64,000 bases of DNA from Streptosporangium saharense (GTDB lineage: Bacteria; Actinomycetota; Actinomycetes; Streptosporangiales; Streptosporangiaceae), in assembly GCF_014203715.1 (NCBI RefSeq), contig NZ_JACHJP010000005.1:248001-312000 (forward strand), given 5' to 3'. Positions 8,098-16,061 of the stretch are shown piece after piece. A program made the translations under genes and the position numbers. Position 1 is the first letter of the stretch; each line of letters starts with the position of its first letter. The notes beneath the pieces were generated by a model. It worked only from the letters and a program-made list of their open reading frames with translations. It had not been told where the DNA came from and made no database searches.

Positions 8098-9389
8098 CGG
8101 GTCCTCCAGGGCCGCAGCGCCTCCAGGCTGTGGGCGCCGAAGGGACGCAGGCCGAGGCGGCGGTGGATCTGCCACAGCGGCAGCAGGTTCTTGACCAGCG
8201 TGCCCGCGGCCCAGGCGAAGGCGGCGCCCGCAGCGCCGTACACCGGAGTCAGGCACACCCCGCAGGCCGTCGTCACCGTGATCGCGGCCAGGAGGTTGAC
8301 CAGGCTGGAGCGGGTGTGCCCGGCGGCGGTCAGCACCACGTCGACCATGCCGCAGGCCCCGGCGAGCATCATCGTCACCGCGAGGACCAGCGCGACGGCG
8401 GCCCCCGGGGCGTATCCCTCACCGAGGAGGCCGAGCAGCCACGGAGCGCACACGGCGTATCCCAGCCAGAGTGGCCAGGTCAGCGCCACCAGCCACGTCG
8501 TCGCCGACTGGTACAGCGCGCGGGCACGGCCCAGATCACCGGTGGCCAGCGCCTCGACCAGTCTGGGCTGCGCCGCCTGGGCCAGCCCCCGGTTGACGAG
8601 CTGGCCGACCACCTTGAAGCGGGTCGCCGCGGTGTAGACGGCCGCCTCCGCGGGCCCGGCGAGGGCCGCCACGACCATGACGTCCAGCCGCTGGAACACC
8701 GCCTGGATCGCGGCCGCCACCGACCTGGGCCAGGTGTGCCGCCACAGCTCACGCGCGCTCTCCCCGATGTACGGCGTGCGGGGCAGCCGCCCGCGCAGCC
8801 AGAGCGCGGCCAGGCACAGCACCGGCACGTACGGCAGCGCCCAGGCGGCCACCAGGACCGGGACCGTCCGCGTTCCGCAGGAGAGGGCGAGCGCGACCAG
8901 CGCGAACTGGGCGAGCGGCTGGAGCAGGCCGTCGAGCAGCAGGGTCGGCAGCATCCCGAAGCCGCGCGTCGCAGAGACCAGGACGTCCGCGCACACCACG
9001 GCGGGCAGCGCGACCGCGAGCACCCGGAACGCCGGGTCGGACAGGCAGACGAACAGGACCGCGCCCACGACCACCGAGAGCGTCGCGACCGGCGCCAACG
9101 CCGCCCTGACCTGGCTACGCGCCCGGTCGTGGCCGGAGGCCCCGGCGAGGGCGTGGACGAGCCCGTTGCCCGCGTCGAGCCGCAGGACGCCCGCGACGGT
9201 CAGGCACAGCGCGGTCGCGGTGAAGAAGGCCCCTGCCGTGTGCCTGTCGGTGCCCCTGGTGACCAGCACGACCGTCAGGAACTGGGCGCCCGCCCCGACC
9301 CCGGCCCCGGCGAGCCCCGCGAGGCCGTCCCTGGCCACCCCTTCGACGCGGGGCAGCCTGGCCAGCCCTGCGGAGATCAGCGTCACCAT
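8094..9389 (-). CDS. Polysaccharide flippase, Wzx/MATE-like
   Basis: Predicted to move lipid-linked repeat units across the cytoplasmic membrane. The 431-residue product is almost wholly hydrophobic, with about 12 to 14 membrane segments. It shows the usual polysaccharide-exporter features: a helical repeat with AAIQAVFQRLDVMVVAALAGPAEAAVYTAATRF in the middle and charged loops between helices. The ATG at 9389 follows a G-rich ribosome binding site 15 bases after the upstream sulfotransferase stop. The stop overlaps the start of the downstream sulfotransferase. With the Wzz-like and ligase/polymerase-like genes of the same operon it indicates a Wzx/Wzy-type route. Confidence 0.85.
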   Translation of the reverse strand: MVTLISAGLARLPRVEGVARDGLAGLAGAGVGAGAQFLTVVLVTRGTDRHTAGAFFTATALCLTVAGVLRLDAGNGLVHALAGASGHDRARSQVRAALAPVATLSVVVGAVLFVCLSDPAFRVLAVALPAVVCADVLVSATRGFGMLPTLLLDGLLQPLAQFALVALALSCGTRTVPVLVAAWALPYVPVLCLAALWLRGRLPRTPYIGESARELWRHTWPRSVAAAIQAVFQRLDVMVVAALAGPAEAAVYTAATRFKVVGQLVNRGLAQAAQPRLVEALATGDLGRARALYQSATTWLVALTWPLWLGYAVCAPWLLGLLGEGYAPGAAVALVLAVTMMLAGACGMVDVVLTAAGHTRSSLVNLLAAITVTTACGVCLTPVYGAAGAAFAWAAGTLVKNLLPLWQIHRRLGLRPFGAHSLEALRPWRTR

Positions 9390-9404
9390 GGTGCCCCCAC
9401 GCGG

Positions 9405-10262
9405 TCAGCGGCGCCACGACGGGGTCGCGCCGAGCCAGCGGGACAGCTGGGTGTCCCACTCCTCGAAGTGGTCGGTGAGCTCACGGCGCAACGAGTCGGG
9501 CATCGGGCAGGGCCGGGGACGGGCGTTGTGCTGCTCGAAGACCGGGTCACCGATGTGCGGCAGCCCCAGGAACTCCAGCACCCGGTCGTAGACGATCTCG
9601 GGCTCGGCGAAGAACCGCCCGCTGTCGATCACGAGGATCCGGTCCCTGCCGATCAGCGGCTCGAACCGGGCGAGCTGCTCGGCGTAGCGGCCCCTGGCGA
9701 GGTAGCCGTGGTGGCGGTGGGCGTGACTCGTCGAGCAGGGCTCGGCGCACAGACCCTCGGCGGTCCCGGTGAGGCGCTCCTCCTCAAGCTCGACGGCCTT
9801 GGCGAAGGAGAACTCCGTCTCGAACCCCCTGGCCAGCTCGTGGGCGTGCGCGGAGAAGGCGCGTTCCACCGGGTCGCGCACCAGGACGATCAGCTTCACG
9901 CCCGGCAGGTCCCAGGCGATGCGGGAGGCGGCCAGCGGGTGGAACAGGTAGTAGGGGGAGGACTCGAAGACGTGCGGGCGGCAGCCGTACCTGCGGGTCA
10001 GCTTGGAGATCCTCGCGCGCAGCGGGAAGTGCGCGCGGTACCACGACAGGCCGCGGTCGTAGGCGACGTCGAAGTAGTGAACGCCCTTGTGGAGCACGGG
10101 CTTGAGGATCAGCGGATGCTGGGAGAGCGCCCGGTAGAGCGAGGTGGTTCCCGCGCGCTGCGCCCCGGCGATCAGGAAGGAGGGCAGCACCCGCCCCCCG
10201 GAGGTGAACCGGCCGGTGGTCCGCGTGACGGCGTGCACGGAACGTTTCAGCAGGGGATTCAC
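9405..10262 (-). CDS. Sulfotransferase domain protein (third of three)
   Basis: Resembles heparan-sulfate-type sulfotransferases. The 285-residue product contains SFLIAGAQRAGTTSLYRAL (phosphosulfate loop), KGVHYFDVAYDRGLSWYRAHFP, VFESSPYYLFHP and VKLIVLVRDPVERAFSAHAHE (3'-phosphate site). Its end, HNARPRPCPMPDSLRRELTDHFEEWDTQLSRWLG, is typical of this group. The GTG at 10262 overlaps the stop of the upstream kinase-like gene (GTGA), which decides the start over a frame open much further upstream. Known relatives sulfate polysaccharides (heparin, chondroitin, Nod-factor-type substrates), so a glycan target fits the context. Confidence 0.9.
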   Translation of the reverse strand: MNPLLKRSVHAVTRTTGRFTSGGRVLPSFLIAGAQRAGTTSLYRALSQHPLILKPVLHKGVHYFDVAYDRGLSWYRAHFPLRARISKLTRRYGCRPHVFESSPYYLFHPLAASRIAWDLPGVKLIVLVRDPVERAFSAHAHELARGFETEFSFAKAVELEEERLTGTAEGLCAEPCSTSHAHRHHGYLARGRYAEQLARFEPLIGRDRILVIDSGRFFAEPEIVYDRVLEFLGLPHIGDPVFEQHNARPRPCPMPDSLRRELTDHFEEWDTQLSRWLGATPSWRR

Positions 10263-11182
10263 GACAGGAGCTCCTGGAAGTCGACGACGGGGTTGAGCCA
10301 GCGCTCCGGCGGCCCGAGGGGGGCGTGGCCGTCGGCCGCGTGCCGGTCGGCGAGCGCGATCAGGTAGCGGATCACGGTCAGCCTGGCCTCGGCGGAGGAG
10401 AGCCCGAAGAGGGCCAATGTCGGCAGGGCCTGGGACAGGCACGCCCTGGCGGCCGTCGCCGGGTCGTTGCGGCGCAGGAGGCGGTGGAAGAGGTGGTGGA
10501 CGGCGTCGAAACCGAGCGGGACCCCGGTGCCGAACCGCTCCCAGTCCCACACCAGCAGCCTGCCGTCCGCGGCGCGGGCGATGTTCCACGGGGAGAGGTC
10601 GCCGTGCCAGGAGAAGTCCTGTCCCGGGGGGACGGGCAGGTGGGCGATCTCGGTGACGGCCTCGACGAGGAGGCGGCCGGGGACGGGCAGTGCGCGGGGG
10701 CCACGCCGTACGGGAAGGGGGGAGAGGGCGAGCACCGACAGGCCGCGCCAGGTTCCGTGGTGGAGCACGGTCGGCGCGACGACGGTCTTCAGCGGCGTGT
10801 CGGCGAGCATGGCGAGCGTGCGCGCCTCGTGCGTGACGAGGTCGCGGACCCTGGCCGTGTCGCCGATCTTCACGAAGGCGGCGAGCCCGTCCCGGGTGTG
10901 GGCTTCGAGGATCGGCTTGCGGTTGGCGCGTACGGCGGGGCGGACGTGCAGCACGACCCGGACCGGGGCGCCCAGCGCCTGACCGAGGTAGGTCTCGATG
11001 GTGTCGTGCCCCGAGGGCACCAGCACCCTCCTGCCCGGGTGCCACCACGCGCGGGGCGCCAGCCTGCGGGGTAGCGTGCGGTGGGGGAGCAGGCTGTAGG
11101 GGCGGGGCTCGCCGTCGGTGGTGGGGAACAGCAGACCGACGGTCCTGCTGAGGTAGCGCAGCCGGACGCGGGCGTCGTTCAT
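10259..11182 (-). CDS. APH-fold phosphotransferase in the polysaccharide operon
   Basis: Member of the aminoglycoside/choline kinase superfamily, 307 residues. The catalytic loop and metal site are visible as FSWHGDLSPWNIARAADGRLLVWDWERFG, and AFVKIGDTARVRDLVTHEARTL resembles the nucleotide-binding lobe. The ATG overlaps the upstream ligase-like stop (ATGA) and its own stop overlaps the next sulfotransferase start (GTGA), so it is locked into the glycan operon. An antibiotic-resistance role is therefore unlikely. Kinases of this fold phosphorylate sugars, choline or glycerol-like groups, so it may phosphorylate a sugar precursor or decorate the polymer. The substrate is not predictable. Confidence 0.75.
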   Translation of the reverse strand: MNDARVRLRYLSRTVGLLFPTTDGEPRPYSLLPHRTLPRRLAPRAWWHPGRRVLVPSGHDTIETYLGQALGAPVRVVLHVRPAVRANRKPILEAHTRDGLAAFVKIGDTARVRDLVTHEARTLAMLADTPLKTVVAPTVLHHGTWRGLSVLALSPLPVRRGPRALPVPGRLLVEAVTEIAHLPVPPGQDFSWHGDLSPWNIARAADGRLLVWDWERFGTGVPLGFDAVHHLFHRLLRRNDPATAARACLSQALPTLALFGLSSAEARLTVIRYLIALADRHAADGHAPLGPPERWLNPVVDFQELLS

Positions 11183-12474
11183 ACGGCGGTCCCCCTCGCC
11201 ATCGAGTTCCTCCAGAGCAGCGCGAACGAGATGAGATACAGGCTGAGCGGCGTGACCAGCCCGTCGTAGACGAACATGTAGAGCAGGGTCAGGATCATCA
11301 CCAGCACCCCGGCCAGGCCGACGGGGCTGCGGTCCGACCAGTGGCGGCGGATCGCCCCGGCGAAGAACGCCACGTAGAGCCCGGCCCCGACGAACCCCTG
11401 GGTGATCATCAGGTGCCAGAGCTGGCCGTCGCTGCCCAGCGGCGGGTGGCCGCACTCCCCGCACCAGTCGGTCCTGCCGGTGGTGATCGTGCGGTGGTTG
11501 CCCGTGGCGTTCCTGGTGTTGCCGTAGCCGATGATCGGCGAGGTGCGCGCGGCGGCGACGGTCGCCGAGACGGTGAAGGCGCGGATGTCGTTGCTGTGCG
11601 GGTTGTCCAGCCGGGCGGCGACCATCGTGCGCAACGGGCTCAGGAGCAGCAGCAACGCCCCGGCGGCGATGGCGGAGCAGGCCATGATGCGGGTCCGCGC
11701 GCCAAGGCGCAGCAGCAGGTAGCCCGCCGCGACCCCGAGGCCGATCCACAGGCCCCGGTTCAGGGAGTAGACGACGGGGACGGCGCAGAGCGCGAGCAGC
11801 GGGGCCACGGCCAGGCGCCTGCGCGGCCCGCCGTACGTCCACCAGCCGACCACGAACCAGACCAGCAGCACCGAGACGTTGCTTCCCCAGGCGTTGGCCC
11901 ACTCGAAGGGAGCCTCCGGCCGGGGGGAGGCGTGGCCGAGGACCTTCTGCACCTGGGCCGCGGTCGGGTGGATCAGGTTGTGCACGTAGGGGTTGTCGGC
12001 GATCCAGCCGGGCAGCAGCATCTCCACCGGCGAGGTGAGGTCGGCGCCGGGGGCGAACACCCCGAGTAGGCCGCCCGCCACGGTCGTGACGAACAGGGCG
12101 CCGAGCATGCGCACCAGCGTGAGCTGCGGAAGCTCCCGCTCGGTCAGGTTGCCCAGGTAGAGGACCATGATCAGAAGCGAGACGTACAGGGCGAGGCGCA
12201 TCAGGTAGCCGAGCACCCGCCCGAGCCCGAGATCGCCGTAGGTCCCCGGCGGCATCTCCCCCAGCATGAGCGCGCTGACGAGGTAACCGGCGAGCAGCAT
12301 CAGCCAGAGGCCGAACCCCTTGGGAACTTTGATCGGCCTTCGCCGCCACAGCACCGCCGCCATCACCGGGGCCAGCACGACGATCGACAGGCCGCCGAAG
12401 CCGAGCGCCCACCAGACGGGGTAACCGACGAGCAGCGCGGCGATCGGCCAGGCCGCCCGGTCCAGCCCTCTCAC
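11179..12474 (-). CDS. O-antigen ligase/polymerase-like membrane protein
   Basis: A 431-residue integral membrane protein with about 11 hydrophobic segments and one large extracytoplasmic loop (residues from about 300 on, containing ARLDNPHSNDIRAFTVSATVAAARTSP, GYGNTRNATGNH and CGECG). The fold and loop position match the Wzy_C/O-antigen ligase superfamily, which polymerises or transfers lipid-linked glycans outside the membrane. NRGLWIGLG is a common motif of these proteins. The GTG start overlaps the stop of the Wzz-like gene (GTGA), and its stop overlaps the kinase-like ATG. Polymerase and ligase functions cannot be separated by sequence alone. Confidence 0.82.
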   Translation of the reverse strand: MRGLDRAAWPIAALLVGYPVWWALGFGGLSIVVLAPVMAAVLWRRRPIKVPKGFGLWLMLLAGYLVSALMLGEMPPGTYGDLGLGRVLGYLMRLALYVSLLIMVLYLGNLTERELPQLTLVRMLGALFVTTVAGGLLGVFAPGADLTSPVEMLLPGWIADNPYVHNLIHPTAAQVQKVLGHASPRPEAPFEWANAWGSNVSVLLVWFVVGWWTYGGPRRRLAVAPLLALCAVPVVYSLNRGLWIGLGVAAGYLLLRLGARTRIMACSAIAAGALLLLLSPLRTMVAARLDNPHSNDIRAFTVSATVAAARTSPIIGYGNTRNATGNHRTITTGRTDWCGECGHPPLGSDGQLWHLMITQGFVGAGLYVAFFAGAIRRHWSDRSPVGLAGVLVMILTLLYMFVYDGLVTPLSLYLISFALLWRNSMARGTAV

Positions 12475-13730
12475 GGGGGGAAGGCCGTCTCGGTCGGGGA
12501 GAGCGTCCTGATCGGCACGGTCGGCACAGAGGCCCCGGCGACCCATTTACCCGGCTCTTTGCCGGGTTCTCTGCCTGGCTCTCTGCTCGGTTTCTCGGGG
12601 GTACGGCTGGCGGGGACGTCCGCGGAGTGGTTCACCGGGAAGGACGGGGGGCGGCCGCCGTTGGGGGGCTCCTCGCGCCGGGGAGTGGTGCCGTACGCCT
12701 TGCGTGTCTCCTGCGGGGTCTTCTGGGGGTTGTCGGTGGGAGAGGTGAGCAGGCCGCCGACGACCGGCATGCCCTGGCGCGCGAGGCGCTGCACGGCCCT
12801 GGCCATCCCGCGTGGGGAGGTCTTCGCCACGCTGACCAGCAGCATCGCGCCCTCCCTTCCCGCGAGCCGTTCGATCTCCTCGGGGCGTGCCCGCAGGACG
12901 GCGCCGTCGAGGCCGGTCACGGGGGTGTCCTGTCTGGTGGGGCGGTCGCGTAACCAGGCGAGGCCGACCCCGGCGAGGAGTCCGGCCATCAGGCCGCTGC
13001 CGAGGTAGAGGGGCGGGCTGGGCTGGCTGGCCGAGGTCGGGGGGACGGCCTCGCTGATCACGGTGCCGGGGGTCACGGCCACGGTCCGCAGCGCGTCGTA
13101 CTTCACGGTGAGGTTGTAGACCTGGCGGCCGAGGACGTTCTGCCGCTGCGCGGCCAGGGTGTGCTCCGCCGTACCCTTGCCGAGGCTTGGCAGGGAGGCG
13201 ACGACGGCGGACAGGCTGGCGTTGACCTGTCTCAGCTTGGTCATGAGGGCCTTGAGCTGGGCGTCCAGTGCCCGGGCCGCGCTCTCGCGCCGGTTGTCGA
13301 GGTAGGCCCTGGCGTAGGCGCTCGCCCCCGCGGCGGCGGCGGCCGGGTCCGAGGCGGTGTAGGAGACGCGCAGGACCGAGGTGTTCGGGGGCACGGAGAC
13401 CTCGACCGGCCCGGGGACGCCGCCGAGCGTGTGCCCGGCCTTCCCGGCGACCACGGCCGACTGGGCGACCTGGGCCTCGGTGTCGAGGTTGAGCGCCTCG
13501 CGCTGCCGGTTGGTGACCTGGTTCGTCTGCTCCTGCAGGCCCGTGGGGGTGACCAGCACCTCGGCGGAGGCGGTGTAGGAGGCGGGGATCACGCGCAGCA
13601 GCACGGCGCCGGAGCCGACGCCACCGGCGAGCAGGAACAGGATGGTCGGCCAGCGGCGGCGGAGGAAGGAGATGTAGTCCGTCAGGTCTCCGCCGGGGCG
13701 GCGGACCGAGGCGTCCGGCGGAGGGCTCAT
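12471..13730 (-). CDS. Wzz-like chain-length/polysaccharide co-polymerase with long cytoplasmic tail
   Basis: A 419-residue protein with the N-terminal Wzz topology. Membrane segment 1 is at about residues 26-48 (TILFLLAGGVGSGAVLLRVIP) and is followed by SYTASAEVLVTPTG. A long extracytoplasmic region comes next, and segment 2 is LYLGSGLMAGLLAGVGLAWLRDR. Behind it lies a region resembling the shell of a BY-kinase (EEIERLAGREGAMLLVSVAKTSPRG...MPVVGGLLTSP) but without Walker A or B motifs or a tyrosine cluster. The end is a proline-rich tail with EPGREPGKEPGK repeats. The ATG at 13730 follows AAGGA. It is the first gene of the leftward operon. Confidence 0.82.
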   Translation of the reverse strand: MSPPPDASVRRPGGDLTDYISFLRRRWPTILFLLAGGVGSGAVLLRVIPASYTASAEVLVTPTGLQEQTNQVTNRQREALNLDTEAQVAQSAVVAGKAGHTLGGVPGPVEVSVPPNTSVLRVSYTASDPAAAAAGASAYARAYLDNRRESAARALDAQLKALMTKLRQVNASLSAVVASLPSLGKGTAEHTLAAQRQNVLGRQVYNLTVKYDALRTVAVTPGTVISEAVPPTSASQPSPPLYLGSGLMAGLLAGVGLAWLRDRPTRQDTPVTGLDGAVLRARPEEIERLAGREGAMLLVSVAKTSPRGMARAVQRLARQGMPVVGGLLTSPTDNPQKTPQETRKAYGTTPRREEPPNGGRPPSFPVNHSADVPASRTPEKPSREPGREPGKEPGKWVAGASVPTVPIRTLSPTETAFPP

Positions 13731-14039
13731 ACGTTTCGAGTCCTTTTCGAGGGGATTTGATATGGGGGGTCGGTGATTCCGAACCCTAGGAACTATAGGT
13801 CCGCCTGCTGTTTCCTCGATCCGATACACAAGATTTTTGTCGTGGTCGCCGCTATGGCGGCATGAAAATAAACACCATTTATCGGATATTTCCTCACGAT
13901 TGCCATGGGGGTCCGGCGCCGGGGCGCCGAAGCCCATGACATGGCACGTCCGCGCGATGGCAGGCTTGGGGCGTGCCCGCGCTCGCGGGACCGGAAACCG
14001 GGAAAGCGGAATGTTCGTGAGGAAACGGAGTGTGCAACT
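13731..14039. promoter_or_regulatory. Divergent promoter region between the Wzz-like and GH26-like genes
   Basis: This 309-base spacer separates two divergent transcription units and is clearly more AT-rich than its surroundings, especially 13780-13900 (for example CACAAGATTTTTGTCG and ATGAAAATAAACACC). It must contain promoters for both the six-gene leftward operon and the rightward GH26-like gene. Short open frames in it lack ribosome binding sites and coding bias. I cannot assign exact -10/-35 boxes with confidence. Confidence 0.5.
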
Positions 14040-15134
14040 GTGTGTTTACGTGATGCCACCAAGCGGCTTTTCTCGCGGAGAGTGTTAGTCGCCGTTTCGG
14101 GTTTGTCGCTGGTCCTCGGAACCGGGGCGTGCGGCCCTTCCGAGGGCGTTTCCCACAAACAACCAGAAAGCACCCCGAAACCAGCTAAGGCGAACCCGGC
14201 CGCCTGCGCGGTCAACGCCAAGCTCGTCCCCGCCTGCGGGGTCTGGTGGGGAATCGCGCCCGAGGTCTTCACCGGCAGGCCCCCGCAGCGGGCGCTCGCC
14301 CGCGCCGAGCGGCGCATGGGCCGCCGCGCCGACGTCGTGCACCTCTACCACCGGGGCGCCGAGCTGTTCCCGACCTCCCAGGAGCGCCGGATCGCCCGCG
14401 ACCCAGGGGGCCGCAGGATCCTGCTGGTCAACTGGAAGCCGTCCTTCGACCACACCTGGGCGCAGATCGCCGACGGCGCCCTCGACGACCGCATCGACCG
14501 GCTGGCCGAGCACATCACCGCGACCTTCCCCGAGCGGTTCTTCCTCACCGTCCACCACGAACCGGAGAACGACGTACGGCAGAGCCCCGGCTCCGGCATG
14601 ACCGCCGAGGACTACGCAGCGATGTTCCGGCACGTGGTGCTGCGGCTACGGCGTGACGGCGTGCGCAACGCGGTCACGGTCATGACCTACATGGGCGCGC
14701 CCAACTGGGGGGCCAACCCCTGGTTCGAGCGGCTCTACCCGGGTGACGACGTGGTGGACTGGGTGGCGATGGACCCCTACGCCGACGAGCGGGTGCAGAC
14801 CTTCGGCGACCTGGTCGACAGGACCCGTGAGGAGTTCGCCCGCTGGCCGGGGACCTACCGGTGGATGAACGCGCACCTGCCGGGCAAGCCCGTCATGGTC
14901 GCCGAGTGGGGCGCGTTCGAACGGCCCGGTGACCCGGCTTTCAAGGAGAGGTTCTTCGCCACCGCGCGGCGGCAACTGCGTGACTACCCCCGGATCAGGG
15001 CGCTGGTCTACTTCGACTCACCGCACGCCCCGAGGGGGGACACCCGCTTCGACACCACTCCCGGCGCCCTGCACGCCTTCTCCGGCCTCGCCCGCGACCC
15101 CGGCCTGCGCGCCCCCGCGGTTCCGCAGCAGTGA
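14040..15134 (+). CDS. GH26-like (beta-mannanase-type) glycoside hydrolase lipoprotein
   Basis: Predicted exported glycosidase of 364 residues. From the GTG at 14040 (GGAG ten bases upstream) the product has a basic n-region, a hydrophobic stretch (VLVAVSGLSLVLG) and a cysteine at 31 in GTGAC that could be lipid-modified, although the lipobox is not perfect. The mature part is a TIM-barrel type: HHEPEN carries the likely acid/base Glu174 and VAEWGAFE the likely nucleophile Glu289, spaced as in GH26. A glycan lyase or hydrolase is common in polysaccharide loci, where it trims or releases polymer. The gene contains two UUA leucine codons (codons 3 and 16). Its last 117 bases overlap the convergent permease gene. 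Confidence 0.75.
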   Translation: MCLRDATKRLFSRRVLVAVSGLSLVLGTGACGPSEGVSHKQPESTPKPAKANPAACAVNAKLVPACGVWWGIAPEVFTGRPPQRALARAERRMGRRADVVHLYHRGAELFPTSQERRIARDPGGRRILLVNWKPSFDHTWAQIADGALDDRIDRLAEHITATFPERFFLTVHHEPENDVRQSPGSGMTAEDYAAMFRHVVLRLRRDGVRNAVTVMTYMGAPNWGANPWFERLYPGDDVVDWVAMDPYADERVQTFGDLVDRTREEFARWPGTYRWMNAHLPGKPVMVAEWGAFERPGDPAFKERFFATARRQLRDYPRIRALVYFDSPHAPRGDTRFDTTPGALHAFSGLARDPGLRAPAVPQQ

Positions 15135-15977
15135 CCAGGCCACGGCGCCCGCGACGGCCATCCCGCCCACGGCCCACATCAGGGCCGTGTTGCCGACGCC
15201 GAGGAGCTTCAGCGCCGAGGCGAGCAGCACGACCGCCAGCAGCGCGCGGATGACGCCGCCCGGCGCCCAGGCGGAGATCCTGGCGCCGATGTAGACGCCG
15301 GGGATCGAGCCGACCAGCAGGGAGGTGGTGATGGATAACTGGAAGTCGCCGAACAGCAGGTGCCCGAGGGCGGCGGAGGCGACCAGCGGCACGGCCTGGA
15401 CCAGGTCGGTGCCGACGAGCTGGTTGGCCTTGAGGGCCGGATACAGCGCGAGCAGCGCCACGATGATCAGCGATCCCGAGCCGACCGACGAGATGCCGAC
15501 GACGAGGCCCCCGATCATACCGACCAGTAAGGTCGGAATAGGGTGCACGACAATGGACGACAGGTCCGCCGAGGCCTTCCCCCGGCCGTCGTCACGCGAC
15601 ATCCACGCCTTGGCGACCAGACCGACGACCGCCAGCAGCAGGGCGACCCCCAGCGCGTACTTGACGACCTCCTGGACCCGCTCGCCGTCCCCGAAGGCCC
15701 TGGCGGCGAAGACCCCGCAGAAGGCCGCGGGGACCGAGCCCGCGCACAGCCAGGCGACCAGGCGCAGGTTCACCGTTCCGCGCCGCATGTGGACGACCCC
15801 GCCGATCGGCTTCATGACGGCGGAGGCGACCAGGTCGCTGGAGACGGCCGCCAGGGGAGGCACGTTGAAGAACAGCAGCATCATCGGCGTCATCAGCGCG
15901 CCGCCGCCCATGCCGGTCAGCCCGACGATGATCGCGACGAGGAAGGATCCGGCTGCGAGGGGGATGTCGATGGCCAT
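15018..15977 (-). CDS. TauE/SafE (TSUP) family sulfur-anion permease
   Basis: A 319-residue membrane protein with about eight hydrophobic segments and the duplicated TSUP architecture: LVAIIVGLTGMGGGALMTPMMLLFFNVPP in the first half and IGGLVVGISSVGSGSLIIVALLALYPALKANQLVGTDL in the second. Members export or import sulfite, sulfoacetate, sulfolactate or thiosulfate. It lies 84 bases downstream of the APS kinase gene on the same strand, so it may supply or relieve sulfur anions in the sulfation pathway. The last 38 residues are a low-complexity Gly/Ala/Val tail encoded antisense to the end of the GH26-like gene. The functional part probably ends near the last helix. Confidence 0.85.
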   Translation of the reverse strand: MAIDIPLAAGSFLVAIIVGLTGMGGGALMTPMMLLFFNVPPLAAVSSDLVASAVMKPIGGVVHMRRGTVNLRLVAWLCAGSVPAAFCGVFAARAFGDGERVQEVVKYALGVALLLAVVGLVAKAWMSRDDGRGKASADLSSIVVHPIPTLLVGMIGGLVVGISSVGSGSLIIVALLALYPALKANQLVGTDLVQAVPLVASAALGHLLFGDFQLSITTSLLVGSIPGVYIGARISAWAPGGVIRALLAVVLLASALKLLGVGNTALMWAVGGMAVAGAVAWSLLRNRGGAQAGVAGEAGEGVQGAGSGVEAGVPPRGVR

Positions 15978-16061
15978 CGGTCGTTCACCATTTCTCGGTC
16001 ACTGTGCGGTGGGCGGCGCGGGGCCGCCCGTTACGGGGGCCCGGCGCCCCGGGCCCCGTGG

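Noticed and set aside
10259-11182. Aminoglycoside resistance gene
   Set aside because: The kinase fold is right, but stop-start overlaps with glycan genes on both sides and weak similarity outside the catalytic loop point to a polysaccharide role.
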